A stretch of 64,000 nucleotides of DNA from Odoribacter sp. AF15-53 (GCF_003479425.1 NZ_QUHC01000002.1:443023-507022); one strand, 5' to 3'. Shown: positions 54,362 through 63,912, numbered from the stretch's first letter. The notes: a model not told the origin generated them from the letters alone. A program made the numbers and translations.

Positions 54362-54510
54362 AAATTTTTCTTTTACGAATTACTAACTTGTATCAAAACA
54401 CCTTCAATTTCCCACTACATAGCATTAATTATGGGAGCGAAGATAGTGATAAAAACAGCATTTCATAGCATTTATTGATTTTTTTTAGGGTCTTACTTTA
54501 TAAATCAAAA

Positions 54511-54544
54511 ATGACCGGGAAGAAAATATGTTTCTCCCGGTCAT
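54511..54544 (-). terminator. Terminator of the locus 4 operon
   Basis: A 10-bp GC-rich stem (54511-54520 with 54535-54544), followed on the minus strand by TTTTTGATTT, 24 nt after the last gene of locus 4. Confidence 0.8.
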
Positions 54545-54568
54545 CTTTCAATTTTACAACTCCTGATT

Positions 54569-56449
54569 CTACTTCAACAAATCCGCCAGTTTCGGATTCT
54601 TCGCTTTAATCATCCCGTCCGCACTGATCCAATAAACTGTCGGAAGAACTTTTACCTTATAGGCTTTTTCGACCTCGCTCTCTCCGGCTATCGTCAAATC
54701 GGCCAATTGCAACCAAGATATTTTATCTTGCTTCACGGCTTCCAACCATTTCTTTTTATCTCTATCCAACGACACGGAAATAACCTGAATACCTTTCTTT
54801 TTCAATTCCTTGTAATGCTTATTTAGCTCCTTATTCTGACTCCGACAAGGAGCGCAAAATGATGCCCAAAAATCCAGCAACACCTCTTTTTTCCCCCGGA
54901 ATGAAGACAAACGGACCTCTTTCCCCCGTTTATCCAACAGCACGAAGTCCGGGGCTTCCCCGGTTAATTGCTCCGCTTTCAACTTCTCGAATTTATTCCA
55001 AATTTCTGTTTTCAACTCCGACTCCGGGACCCGATTCCCCAAAGTCTGAACTGCCGCTTGGAACACGTTATAATCATCTTCTAACCAAGACAAATTATCC
55101 TTCAACAACTCCAATCCCAACTCGCTTCCTTCCAATGGCTTCAATCCTTCCAACAAAAAGTCGGCTCTTTCCTGCTTTTCCTCTTTTACCTTTTCCCACA
55201 TCTCAGCTTTCTTCATAACATCCTTGATCTCACGATATTCCTCTACCAGCGTGTTAAATCGTTCGTTAATCTCATCCATTTTCTGCTTGGCAGGAGCGTA
55301 TCGGTCTCCCAACAAATACTCCTCAACCTTTCTCCTCAGCTCAACACCTCTCAAACTTCTTTCAAGTATAACACCTTCCGGAGAAATAAGCGTGATAAAA
55401 GGTATTCCATTAAAATTATACAACTTCCACGTGATCCCCTCAATATCCGACAATTGTAGATATTGAACTTGCTCTTCTTTCACAGCCTGCCGCCATTCTT
55501 GGTCATTTTGATCAACCGAAACACCTATCACCACCAATCCCTTGTCTGCAAAAGAGTTATATACTTGTTTTATATTCGGAATCTCTTTTCGACACGGACC
55601 ACACCAAGAAGCCCAAAAATCAATCAATACATATTTCCCTCTAAAAGAAGATAACTTCACTAAATTCCCCTCCAAATCTTTTAATTCAAATTCCGGTGCC
55701 ATACTTCCCACGGCAGAAGCTTTTACTTGGGCAATCCGTTTTTTCATCTTCAAGATCGGGTAAGACTCCTGAACTCCCGCTCCAAACTGACTGATAAGCT
55801 TCTCCAAAACATCGACAGATGCCCCGCCATAGTGATTGCCCACAATCACCGCCAACATCTTACTATCCCGATTCTCCGGAATCATGGCTAAAAACGCTTC
55901 CGATTGCTTTACGCTTAAAGAATCCATTCGCCGAGACGCTTGTTTCAGAATTCGGAAATTTTCATCCGTCTGATTCACATCGTTATACTCATGAAAAGCT
56001 ATATTATAAACATTTATAGCCTCATTCAACGCCTTGCGATACGGATTCTCTTCAACAAATGCCAAATATTCCGACATGGCGGGTGACCCCTTTATCCATT
56101 CCCTCTGCAAATTTCCATCTTTTATCTTCGCCTCGATTTGAATATTTTCCGTGTCAATAAAAAACTGTATCACCGGCACTTTCTGCGAGAATTCCAAACC
56201 TCCCAACGAAGGAAGATACAGGAAATAAGGGCGGGCATCCCCCACTTCCACTTTTGCCGTCAGTTCAAAACGATCTTTATTCCCTTTCACCCGCACGATC
56301 TCGGTTTTATAGTCCGAATCCAATAACACAACTTCCCGTCCTGCCAACCCAACAATCTTACCCCACACTTTCACTTGCTTTACCTCACCATGTAACAAGA
56401 TCGGCAGCAACATAACAATACAAACAAACAATAAAATTCCCTTTTTCAT
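54569..56449 (-). CDS. Tandem TlpA protein with two thioredoxin domains, 626 aa
   Basis: Last gene of locus 4. Signal peptide (1-20, no lipobox Cys, so periplasmic), DUF4369-like beta-domain (about 24-115), helical linker, first thioredoxin domain (about 247-380) with WCGPC at 282-286 and cis-Pro GIPF, a second charged helical linker (about 382-495), and second thioredoxin domain (about 497-626) with FCAPC at 531-535 and cis-Pro VLPT. The two active sites differ (WCGPC and FCAPC), suggesting different redox potentials and an internal electron relay or two-step disulfide work; this is inference. It follows susD by 73 bp. Confidence 0.88.
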   Translation of the reverse strand: MKKGILLFVCIVMLLPILLHGEVKQVKVWGKIVGLAGREVVLLDSDYKTEIVRVKGNKDRFELTAKVEVGDARPYFLYLPSLGGLEFSQKVPVIQFFIDTENIQIEAKIKDGNLQREWIKGSPAMSEYLAFVEENPYRKALNEAINVYNIAFHEYNDVNQTDENFRILKQASRRMDSLSVKQSEAFLAMIPENRDSKMLAVIVGNHYGGASVDVLEKLISQFGAGVQESYPILKMKKRIAQVKASAVGSMAPEFELKDLEGNLVKLSSFRGKYVLIDFWASWCGPCRKEIPNIKQVYNSFADKGLVVIGVSVDQNDQEWRQAVKEEQVQYLQLSDIEGITWKLYNFNGIPFITLISPEGVILERSLRGVELRRKVEEYLLGDRYAPAKQKMDEINERFNTLVEEYREIKDVMKKAEMWEKVKEEKQERADFLLEGLKPLEGSELGLELLKDNLSWLEDDYNVFQAAVQTLGNRVPESELKTEIWNKFEKLKAEQLTGEAPDFVLLDKRGKEVRLSSFRGKKEVLLDFWASFCAPCRSQNKELNKHYKELKKKGIQVISVSLDRDKKKWLEAVKQDKISWLQLADLTIAGESEVEKAYKVKVLPTVYWISADGMIKAKNPKLADLLK

Positions 56450-56522
56450 AAAATTAAATTTATAGAGTGACAGCCCGAGTAAAAAAATACTCCGGAAACT
56501 CGGGCTTTAATAAAACAAACAA

Positions 56523-57893
56523 CTATCTTGGATTCTGCTCGATATGATTGTTCAACAACCGTACCTTCGCCGCAATCGGGAACATATACCGGTTAGAATT
56601 GGGCTCCAGCGTGTAGGTCATTTCTCCGAATTGACGGGTAAGCGTCCGGGTATAAATTCCCTCTTTCGCAAGCCGCTTCATATCAAAGAAACGTACCCCG
56701 TTGAACACCAATTCACGCTGCCGCTCTTCCAGCACCACCTCCAACAATTTATCCCCACTTACCCGTGGCAAATCGGAATACTTATCCGCAGCGATCCTTT
56801 TCTTACGCAATGCATTTAACACGTCCAATGCGCCCGGATCTTTCTTTCGTGCCAGGCATTCCGCCTTGATCAACATCATCTCAGGCACTCCGATATTATA
56901 ATCTAAATCCTGCAAAATCGCCGGATAAGGATCCTTACTCGGTTTACCATCCCACCCGATAGTGGTAAAATTGAATTTATAACGCAAATCAGCTTCCGTA
57001 TCAAAGACTTTCAGTAATTCCGGTGACACAAGAGAAGAACTAATAATACCGCTATAAGCAGCAGAACGGTACATGATCATTTCCGGAGAATACTCCGGAA
57101 GAGGACGATTATTAATGCCCCCATACGGATTATTCTCGTCATTAAAACTAAAAGTATTATAATCCAGCAACTCACTATTCAACTTTAATGCCTCCTCCGC
57201 ATTTTCCAACGCTGCCTCATAATTCCCGAAGAAAAGATTTACCCGAGCTGCCAACCCGTAGGCCGCCATACGAGGAATATGATACTCCGAAACACTTTCC
57301 TCCGGCAAGTCCATCGCCACATCCTTCAAATCTTCCAGTATTTGCGCGACAACCTTGTCGGAAGTCGCCCGACTTACCTTAGCATTCAAATCTGGCTCCA
57401 ACACTAACGGCACGCTCAAATCCGCATTTGCCGTTTCCGGGTCATAAGCAGGCGCGTAACAAGAATGCAGAAACCAGTAATAAAACGCTCGGTTCACTTT
57501 CGCCTCCGCCATCACCTGTGCCTTGTAAGCGTCCGACCCTTCATTCACCCCGGGAACTTCACTCAAAACCAAATTACAAGTATATATAATTGCATATGCT
57601 TCATTCCAAGTCATATCATCCTCCTCTGCCCGATAAAATTCTTCCTGCCAAGTATAAGCTTTTCCCTTATCGGACAAGATATAAGATGTGAGATAGTCGT
57701 CTTTTACAAAAATATTATCACTACACATCTCCATCAAAGGGTAAGCTGCCGACACATTAATTGGGTCACCTATCAACTCGTCAAAATCCTGCACTTTACT
57801 CGGGATCAATTTCCCTTTTGGCGTTACGTCTAAAAAAGAATCACACCCGTATAACAAAACAGTCGCTAAAACTATAGCATATATCTTTTTCAT
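56523..57893 (-). CDS. SusD/RagB-family lipoprotein, locus 4, 456 aa
   Basis: Shorter and more diverged SusD. Lipidation Cys17 (YGCDSFLDVTPKG). N-terminal TPR-like helices (AEAKVNRAFYYWFLHSCYAPAYDP, about 128-151) and the RagB end with LEERQRELVFNGVRFFDMKRLA (about 390-411), finishing HIEQNPR. It starts 18 bp after susC. It is not a close paralogue of loci 2/3, so locus 4 is likely to serve a different ligand. Confidence 0.93.
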   Translation of the reverse strand: MKKIYAIVLATVLLYGCDSFLDVTPKGKLIPSKVQDFDELIGDPINVSAAYPLMEMCSDNIFVKDDYLTSYILSDKGKAYTWQEEFYRAEEDDMTWNEAYAIIYTCNLVLSEVPGVNEGSDAYKAQVMAEAKVNRAFYYWFLHSCYAPAYDPETANADLSVPLVLEPDLNAKVSRATSDKVVAQILEDLKDVAMDLPEESVSEYHIPRMAAYGLAARVNLFFGNYEAALENAEEALKLNSELLDYNTFSFNDENNPYGGINNRPLPEYSPEMIMYRSAAYSGIISSSLVSPELLKVFDTEADLRYKFNFTTIGWDGKPSKDPYPAILQDLDYNIGVPEMMLIKAECLARKKDPGALDVLNALRKKRIAADKYSDLPRVSGDKLLEVVLEERQRELVFNGVRFFDMKRLAKEGIYTRTLTRQFGEMTYTLEPNSNRYMFPIAAKVRLLNNHIEQNPR

Positions 57894-57911
57894 AACATCC
57901 TTATTTTGATT

Positions 57912-60900
57912 TTAAAACTCAACTCTCAAACCAAACGTGAAAGAGGGGGCTTCACTCAATCCTAACGTTCCACGAACGGGATCTACCGCCTCTGGGTCAA
58001 AATTTTCTTTATTTCTCGTCCACATCCACACCGTGTTTGCTTGTGCCGTTAAACTTACCCGGGCAAACGGGGATTTCTTAACCAACAGTTGGGGTAATTC
58101 ATAATTTAAAGTAATCTCCCGCAACCGGATAAAATCTCCCTTCCGCACGCTATTGGAAGAATAAGTAGCCAAACTAGCCCTGTCATTATTCCAGTACTCC
58201 TTGGTTCGGATTGCCGGAATATCCGTTACAGCCTCATCTCCCGGCTTCATCCAACGTTTGCTGACAAACGCACTTAAATTCGCGGTAGAACCTTTCGCTG
58301 CAGAACCGGCATCCATCGTCGGGTAAGCAACCCGGAACACGTGACCGAAGTTATAGATAAAAGAAAACATCAACGTCAAATTCTTGTACTTGAAATCCGT
58401 CGAAAGACTCCCGCTATATTTCGGGCGGTAAGTACCATTACATTCTACCGACTCTGCCACGGGCACATCGGTTTTGTTCCCTTCCGCATCATAAGTCAAA
58501 GGATTCCCGTTCTCATCCAACCCCGCCCAACGATAACTCCACAACGCCTCTCTCGGGTAGCCTGCCATAAATTCTGTCAGTCCATGCGTAAGGTTATAAG
58601 CCGGGTTACTATCCAAAATAGCATTCTTCGTGATCTTATTTTTATTATACCCGAACACGAAATTCACAGCCCACCGGAAATCTTGCAATCTCAACACCTC
58701 CGCGTTCAACTGCATCTCAAAACCCTTATTCCACATATTGGCACCATTGATATATCCCCCGTCAAAACCAAGGGTCGGGTCTAGTTGTATATTCCCCAAC
58801 AAATCATAGCTGCGCTTATCGTAGTACTCCAACGCCAAAACAAAACGATGAAACAATTCCATCTCCATACCGATATTCAACGTCTTCGTTCGTTCCCATC
58901 TCAATTTCGGATTGGGCGCATTAGAAACCCTTGCATAATAAGCGCCAATCGCACTATTAAATAATCTACGCACGGTCAACAATGGCGTGGACGAACCACT
59001 TCTGTCAAAGTTACCCGTTAACCCGTAAGTAACACGAGGCGTCAAACGGTTTATGACTTTAGAATGAAAAAAGTCTTCGTTATGCACGTTCCAGCTCAAT
59101 CCGACAGACCACAATGGATTACGGCGGTACTTTTTCGCAGCTCCAAACAAATTGGATTCATCCACCCGGAATGTTCCGCTCAACGTGTAACGCGAATCAT
59201 ACGTATAAACCGCAGAACCGTAATAGGATACTTCCCGGTTATCCCGGTATGAAAAACCATTATACGAATCAGCAAAATACCCGTGCCACCCGTTCCAAGC
59301 ATAAATACCCTCCTTTGCCAATGCCTGCTCATCGAACAACTGATATGTCAGCAATTCATCATCATACCCCAATCTACGATAATTACTTGATTCACTAGTA
59401 CGCTTACGCAGTTCAAAACCCCCGACAACATTCACGTAATGTTCACCCTCTTTTCCGAAAGCCCGATTCAGTACTCCTCCCACCTTTAAAGCATGAGCGG
59501 TTAAATCCGTGTTTGTCACGTCTAAAATATCCCCCATTGGCAAATGATTCACAAGTTCACCATTTTCCACGTTTGTCATATAATTCAACAAGTCCCGCAC
59601 ATAATAAGATTCTTCGTCCCGAAGATTTTTATTCTTGCTATGTATCCGCTCGTACTGATAATCCATATTTACCAACAAACCGTCACAAACCGTCACATCA
59701 AGCCCCACTTTCGTCCGTAAACCGAACTTGCTCGTTTTGTTATTTGCCAAGTCTACCTCATCCAACATGTTGAAACCGTAATCTTTATACCCTTGTTCCA
59801 TCAACTCCTGATTCTTAACGATATTGAATTTAGCATAATCCTTCACCCGATTTCCCGCTTCATCCACCAACAACTGGTAAGGCTGAATCGAGCGAATTTC
59901 ATTTTCCACGTCATACCCTAAATTTTCCTTGCCGTATACCGCATTAATATCCGCACGTACTTTGACTCTTGGCGTAACCGAGTAACTATTCTTGGATAAA
60001 ATATTGAGTGTCGAATTCTCACTTCCATCCTTGTACACAGAATTTTCGCCCGTATAACTTCCTGACAAAAAATACGAAAACACCTCACTCCCACCAGACA
60101 AAGCCAACGTATGATTATGTCTTACAGCCGAGCGCAATAATTTATCTTCAATCTGCTTTTTGTTAGAAATCGTCCCCAAGGCTGCCAACTTCTCTTCCAA
60201 CTCCGCACGACTGATTTTATTATTCTCGTAGTCAAAAATCAACCCGTACGAAGGTGAATACCCATAGGCTCTCCCGTTATACGTGCTGCCATGTATCAAT
60301 CCTTTGTCAAACACCTCCAAATCATAATCCACCACCGTCTTCGAGTCCGCCCGGTTCAGATCGTCAAAATCCGGTTTCATCATCAAATTCACGTTTCCGG
60401 AATACGACAGTCTACCTCTTCCCACCGCACCTTTCTTCATCTCGATCACGATCACCCCATTCGCCGCACGCGTACCCCAAATTGCGGCGGCCGCAGCATC
60501 TTTCAGTACGGTGATACGCTCCACCAAATCCATATTCTCCGGCAACTCGTCCACCTCGAACCCATCCACTATATACAATGGCTTCGTGCCTACCTTCTCC
60601 GAAATCGTGCTACCGCCCCGAATACGCACATCATTATTGTAAATCGTCAAACCGGGGACCTGACCTTCCAACAACCGATTCAACCCGGCACTCCCCCTCA
60701 ACTCTATCTCCCGCTGAGAAATCGAAGAAAACGATCCGGTCGTGTTCACCTTCTTCAAAGTCTGGTAACCCGTACAAATCACCTCTTCCATTTCCTCTAC
60801 ATCCGGTTCCAAAAAAACAATCAATTCCGCCTGTTTCCCAACTTTCACCTCCCGGGACTTCATCCCGATAAAAGAAAACGACAACACGATCGTGTCTTGT

Positions 60901-61409
60901 TTAGACAACTCCAACCGGAATTTTCCCGAAGCATCCGTTGCCGTACCGATCATCGTACCTTTCAACATAACGGTTACCCCCGGTAATATATCCCCGCCTT
61001 TCTCCTTCACGATTCCCGTGATCACGATTTTCTTCGGCACATTCTCTTTCACCCGGGGCGTGATCACGATCACGTTATCAACCACCCGGTAAGATAACGG
61101 TATCCCCTTCAATATTTCTTCCAACATCTCCACCATACTCACCTCCTTCACGGAAAAACTCACCTTGTAGCGATTCACCTCGTTATCATTGTAGAAAAAC
61201 TCGTAATCACTCACCCGTCCCAACTCTTTCAGAACGGAAAGTAAATTCTCAGACTTCTTCTCCATCGTCAATTTCGTGTTTTGAGAATAGCTCATCGCCG
61301 AAACCGACAACATGGTACATAACAGCAAACAAGAACAAATCTTCATAACCAATAACATTTTTCGCAGGACATGGTCATCCCAGACCCACAAGTTTGATTT
61401 TTTTTTCAT
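57912..61409 (-). CDS. SusC/RagA TonB-dependent receptor with STN domain, locus 4, 1165 aa
   Basis: Outer-membrane transporter. Signal region (about 18-42), STN (about 48-112), carboxypeptidase-regulatory domain (GIVKEKGGDILPGVTVMLKG, about 128-208), TonB-box-like EEVICTGYQ, plug (with AAAAIWGTRAANGVIVIEMKKG, about 308-330) and a barrel ending FGLRVEF. ATG 61409 follows AACAAAGTT, the start-site motif shared by the four susC genes. The presence of STN and the upstream fecR/sigma pair imply transport-coupled signalling. A 231-codon antisense frame at 60291-60986 is a shadow. Confidence 0.94.
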   Translation of the reverse strand: MKKKSNLWVWDDHVLRKMLLVMKICSCLLLCTMLSVSAMSYSQNTKLTMEKKSENLLSVLKELGRVSDYEFFYNDNEVNRYKVSFSVKEVSMVEMLEEILKGIPLSYRVVDNVIVITPRVKENVPKKIVITGIVKEKGGDILPGVTVMLKGTMIGTATDASGKFRLELSKQDTIVLSFSFIGMKSREVKVGKQAELIVFLEPDVEEMEEVICTGYQTLKKVNTTGSFSSISQREIELRGSAGLNRLLEGQVPGLTIYNNDVRIRGGSTISEKVGTKPLYIVDGFEVDELPENMDLVERITVLKDAAAAAIWGTRAANGVIVIEMKKGAVGRGRLSYSGNVNLMMKPDFDDLNRADSKTVVDYDLEVFDKGLIHGSTYNGRAYGYSPSYGLIFDYENNKISRAELEEKLAALGTISNKKQIEDKLLRSAVRHNHTLALSGGSEVFSYFLSGSYTGENSVYKDGSENSTLNILSKNSYSVTPRVKVRADINAVYGKENLGYDVENEIRSIQPYQLLVDEAGNRVKDYAKFNIVKNQELMEQGYKDYGFNMLDEVDLANNKTSKFGLRTKVGLDVTVCDGLLVNMDYQYERIHSKNKNLRDEESYYVRDLLNYMTNVENGELVNHLPMGDILDVTNTDLTAHALKVGGVLNRAFGKEGEHYVNVVGGFELRKRTSESSNYRRLGYDDELLTYQLFDEQALAKEGIYAWNGWHGYFADSYNGFSYRDNREVSYYGSAVYTYDSRYTLSGTFRVDESNLFGAAKKYRRNPLWSVGLSWNVHNEDFFHSKVINRLTPRVTYGLTGNFDRSGSSTPLLTVRRLFNSAIGAYYARVSNAPNPKLRWERTKTLNIGMEMELFHRFVLALEYYDKRSYDLLGNIQLDPTLGFDGGYINGANMWNKGFEMQLNAEVLRLQDFRWAVNFVFGYNKNKITKNAILDSNPAYNLTHGLTEFMAGYPREALWSYRWAGLDENGNPLTYDAEGNKTDVPVAESVECNGTYRPKYSGSLSTDFKYKNLTLMFSFIYNFGHVFRVAYPTMDAGSAAKGSTANLSAFVSKRWMKPGDEAVTDIPAIRTKEYWNNDRASLATYSSNSVRKGDFIRLREITLNYELPQLLVKKSPFARVSLTAQANTVWMWTRNKENFDPEAVDPVRGTLGLSEAPSFTFGLRVEF

Positions 61410-61453
61410 AACTTTGTTGAGTTAAATTGTTTTACAGAATCAATTTACATGAT

Positions 61454-61484
61454 ACACGAGAGGTGCTACGAACACCTTTCGTGT
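61454..61484 (-). promoter_or_regulatory. Intercistronic hairpin after fecR, locus 4
   Basis: A 12-bp stem with one G-U type pair (61454-61465 with 61473-61484), 7-nt loop, 4 nt after the fecR stop. The T run after it is on the plus strand, not on the transcribed strand. Confidence 0.6.
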
Positions 61485-61488
61485 TTTT

Positions 61489-62649
61489 TTATCGTATTAT
61501 CACTACATCGTCTTTTACTTCAAAAGAAATATTTGTTGTCATTTCCATGATCTTCAACACCTTGGATATATCCTCGTATTTCGGGATCGTACCTGAGAAA
61601 ATCTTCTCTTTCATTCCCGGATTCTCGATTCGGAAATCAACATTATACCAGCGGGCAAGGCGGCGCAACACGGTTTCCAAGCCTTCACTCTCGAACGAGA
61701 AACGATCTTTAATCCAAGAAGTGTACAATTTGGTATTCACCTGTCGCACGTCCATCCGATGGTTTGTCCACACCCCTTGCTCCCCGGGCGACAACCTGAC
61801 AGCTTGCTCCAATCCCTCCGCGTTCAATTCTACACGTCCCTCAACCAAAGTTGTCGTCACCGCACTCTCGTCCGGGTACGCAGACACATTGAAGGAAGTC
61901 CCCAGCACCCGCACATCCATGTCCCGAGTAACTACCACAAAAGGATGCTCCTGATCATGTGCTACCTGAAAATACGCTTCTCCCACGAGTTCCACCCTTC
62001 GCGTATCCCCGGTAAAATGGACCGGGTAACGCAACTCGGAAGCACTATTCATCCACACCTCCGTCCCGTCATCCAACATGAGTTTGTATTCCCCCCCTCT
62101 AGGTACTCGCAGGGTATGAAACGATGGAACCCGAGAATTCTCGGTCAACAGGTATTTCAAATTACCACTTTCATCTATCACTAACCTTTCCCGTTCCCCG
62201 ACCACGATTGTCGTGTCTTTCATTCCCATCAATGGCAACAAATTACCGTCTTCCAACATCAGCACCGCCCGTGTCTCCCCGGGATGAATCGTGACAGGCA
62301 CGGCTTCTGCTATTTTCACCCCATCCTCCTTCGGCTGCAACAACCCTATTATACCCGCTAACAACAACACCGCTGCCGCGGCAGCATAAGCGACCAGCTT
62401 TCTCGACAGACTTCTCTTCTTCGCCTTTTGTTGTCCCATCTCTACCACCAACTGTTTCCAACGTTTTCCCGTATCAAAAGAAGCAAACAAGCGGACATCA
62501 TCCCATACAACCTTTTTATCCCGCAACTCCTCCACCAACCGACGATGATTTTCATTCTCCTCCATCCACTCCCGAAGTACGTCCGACTCCTTCCCTGAGA
62601 GTTCATTTCTCAAGTAAGCAGTTATCAATTCGTGTATCTCTTTTTGCAT
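61489..62649 (-). CDS. FecR-family anti-sigma factor, locus 4, 386 aa
   Basis: Membrane anti-sigma factor. The cytoplasmic part (1-85) has an ELSGKESDVLREWMEENENHR-type N-terminus, like the locus 1 FecR. Membrane helix near 88-105 (LVAYAAAAAVLLLAGIIGLL), FecR domain (VPRGGEYKLMLDDGTEVWMNSASELRYP, about 180 on) and C-terminal STN-like domain with LARWYNVDFRIENPG. ATG at 62649, 95 bp after the sigma stop. Likely relays the SusC-4 signal to the sigma factor. Confidence 0.93.
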   Translation of the reverse strand: MQKEIHELITAYLRNELSGKESDVLREWMEENENHRRLVEELRDKKVVWDDVRLFASFDTGKRWKQLVVEMGQQKAKKRSLSRKLVAYAAAAAVLLLAGIIGLLQPKEDGVKIAEAVPVTIHPGETRAVLMLEDGNLLPLMGMKDTTIVVGERERLVIDESGNLKYLLTENSRVPSFHTLRVPRGGEYKLMLDDGTEVWMNSASELRYPVHFTGDTRRVELVGEAYFQVAHDQEHPFVVVTRDMDVRVLGTSFNVSAYPDESAVTTTLVEGRVELNAEGLEQAVRLSPGEQGVWTNHRMDVRQVNTKLYTSWIKDRFSFESEGLETVLRRLARWYNVDFRIENPGMKEKIFSGTIPKYEDISKVLKIMEMTTNISFEVKDDVVIIR

Positions 62650-62744
62650 ATCATTTCATTTTACACCTGAAACACACTCGATCGACAAATAGGTGACAAG
62701 AGTATGAAAAAAAATTACTTTGAGAATAAAAGAATAAATACAAA

Positions 62745-63326
62745 TTATAATCCGGGAAAGAATATGCCCACGTACACAAATAAATCCCCCAACCGAGTTC
62801 GCAAATAAGATTTCGCACGCTGCTTCTGGGTTTTTATGGTATTCAGAGAAATATCCAATTCCTCGGCAATCTTCTTATCTTCCTGTCCGTCCACGTACGA
62901 ACGTCGAAAAATATCCTTGCATTTCTCCGGCAACTCGTCAATCGCACTGAAAAGCTCGGCAACCACTTCCGCCCGGATCTGCTGGCACAAGAAATAATCC
63001 TCATCCAACTCTTCCCGATGAAGATTTTTGTAATTCCGATCCCGGATTTCCAAATCCCGGAGATAATTCAAACAACGATGTTGCACGCTATTGTACAAAA
63101 AAGTTTTGACCGTTTTTAAGTTAGGGAATCCGCTACGATTCATTTTCCACAACGAGAGAAAAACCTCCTGCACGATATCTTCCGCCTCCGAGTCATCCCG
63201 GACAATACGAGTCGCGAAAAAGCATAACGGCTTATGATACATCTCAAACACCCGCTGAAAAGCATCTTGCTCGCCCCGTTCCAAACACTGTATAAACTCT
63301 GCTGACTGAATGTCAATATTCATCAT
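62745..63326 (-). CDS. ECF sigma factor, locus 4, 193 aa
   Basis: ECF sigma-70 factor with region 2 (SEAEDIVQEVFLSLWK, about 46-61) and region 4 (ELPEKCKDIFRRSYVDGQEDKKIAEEL, about 131-157, then an HTH with LNTIKTQKQRAKSYLR). It starts the locus 4 operon. Two neighbouring ATGs give MMNID; the first is used. A TATATTTG box exists on the minus strand at 63444-63451 but it is about 118 nt upstream with no good -33 box, so the promoter is uncertain. Confidence 0.92.
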   Translation of the reverse strand: MMNIDIQSAEFIQCLERGEQDAFQRVFEMYHKPLCFFATRIVRDDSEAEDIVQEVFLSLWKMNRSGFPNLKTVKTFLYNSVQHRCLNYLRDLEIRDRNYKNLHREELDEDYFLCQQIRAEVVAELFSAIDELPEKCKDIFRRSYVDGQEDKKIAEELDISLNTIKTQKQRAKSYLRTRLGDLFVYVGIFFPGL

Positions 63327-63520
63327 TTCCCGGTACCAAAAACATCATAAATAACTCATCTTAGTCAAAATAAATATAATTGATCTCAATTCAGAGAAGT
63401 GAATTACCCAACGCTCATGCATCTATCAATCATTTATTTTTCACAAATATATAGATAAAACCGGAAATTAAAGCAATATAAAATAAGATAGTTCTACTCT
63501 GCAATAGCCCAATAACAACA

Positions 63521-63548
63521 AAAATGAGGCTCTTTCGAAGCCTCATTC
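63521..63548 (-). terminator. Terminator of the small exported protein gene
   Basis: A 9-bp stem (63524-63532 with 63540-63548), 7-nt loop, followed on the minus strand by a T-rich tract, 24 nt after the stop. Confidence 0.8.
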
Positions 63549-63572
63549 CCATTTCTAACAAATCTAGTTATT

Positions 63573-63812
63573 TCAAATAACCTTGGTTACTTTTTTCTTC
63601 ATAATGACATTCACCTCGGGCAACATTACCGGACCGTAGGTTGCATCCTTGCTTTCTACTTTCTGGCCGTGAACAACTTTAACATCTGTTCCCATACTCT
63701 CTTGTTCTGCTAAAGCGCACACGATACTCTCTGCCTTACTATGACTCAAACTACGTCCGCCTAAAAACAACGTGAAAGCGGCAACGCAAATTATTATTAT
63801 ATACTTCATCAT
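63573..63812 (-). CDS. Small exported protein, 79 aa, NVEALA-like in layout
   Basis: Hydrophobic signal segment (about 3-19) followed by a short polar tail with one Cys (SIVCALAEQES). The layout, a signal and then an ALA-containing motif and a short tail, recalls the small NVEALA-type exported peptides of Bacteroidales, but the motif is not exact and I do not assign the family. It has its own promoter (-7 box 63882-63889) and terminator, so it is a real single-gene unit. It lies directly upstream of the locus 4 sigma gene on the same strand. Confidence 0.65.
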   Translation of the reverse strand: MMKYIIIICVAAFTLFLGGRSLSHSKAESIVCALAEQESMGTDVKVVHGQKVESKDATYGPVMLPEVNVIMKKKVTKVI

Positions 63813-63881
63813 CTTATTTATACTTTAAAAATTAAACTTAATGTCCTCTTGGACTCTTGTTGCTGTCCTTTATCGACAATA

Positions 63882-63912
63882 CAAAAGTACGACACTTCCG
63901 TCCGCTAGTAAA
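63882..63912 (-). promoter_or_regulatory. Promoter of the small exported protein gene
   Basis: On the minus strand, TACTTTTG at 63882-63889 (exact) and TTTA at 63909-63912 (3/4 of TTTG), spacer 19 nt; leader about 65 nt. Confidence 0.65.

Noticed and set aside
60291..60986. 231-codon plus-strand frame inside susC of locus 4
   Set aside because: Antisense to a clearly coding SusC plug and carboxypeptidase-regulatory region; composition (His, Pro, Arg, Ile rich) is that of a reverse-strand shadow.
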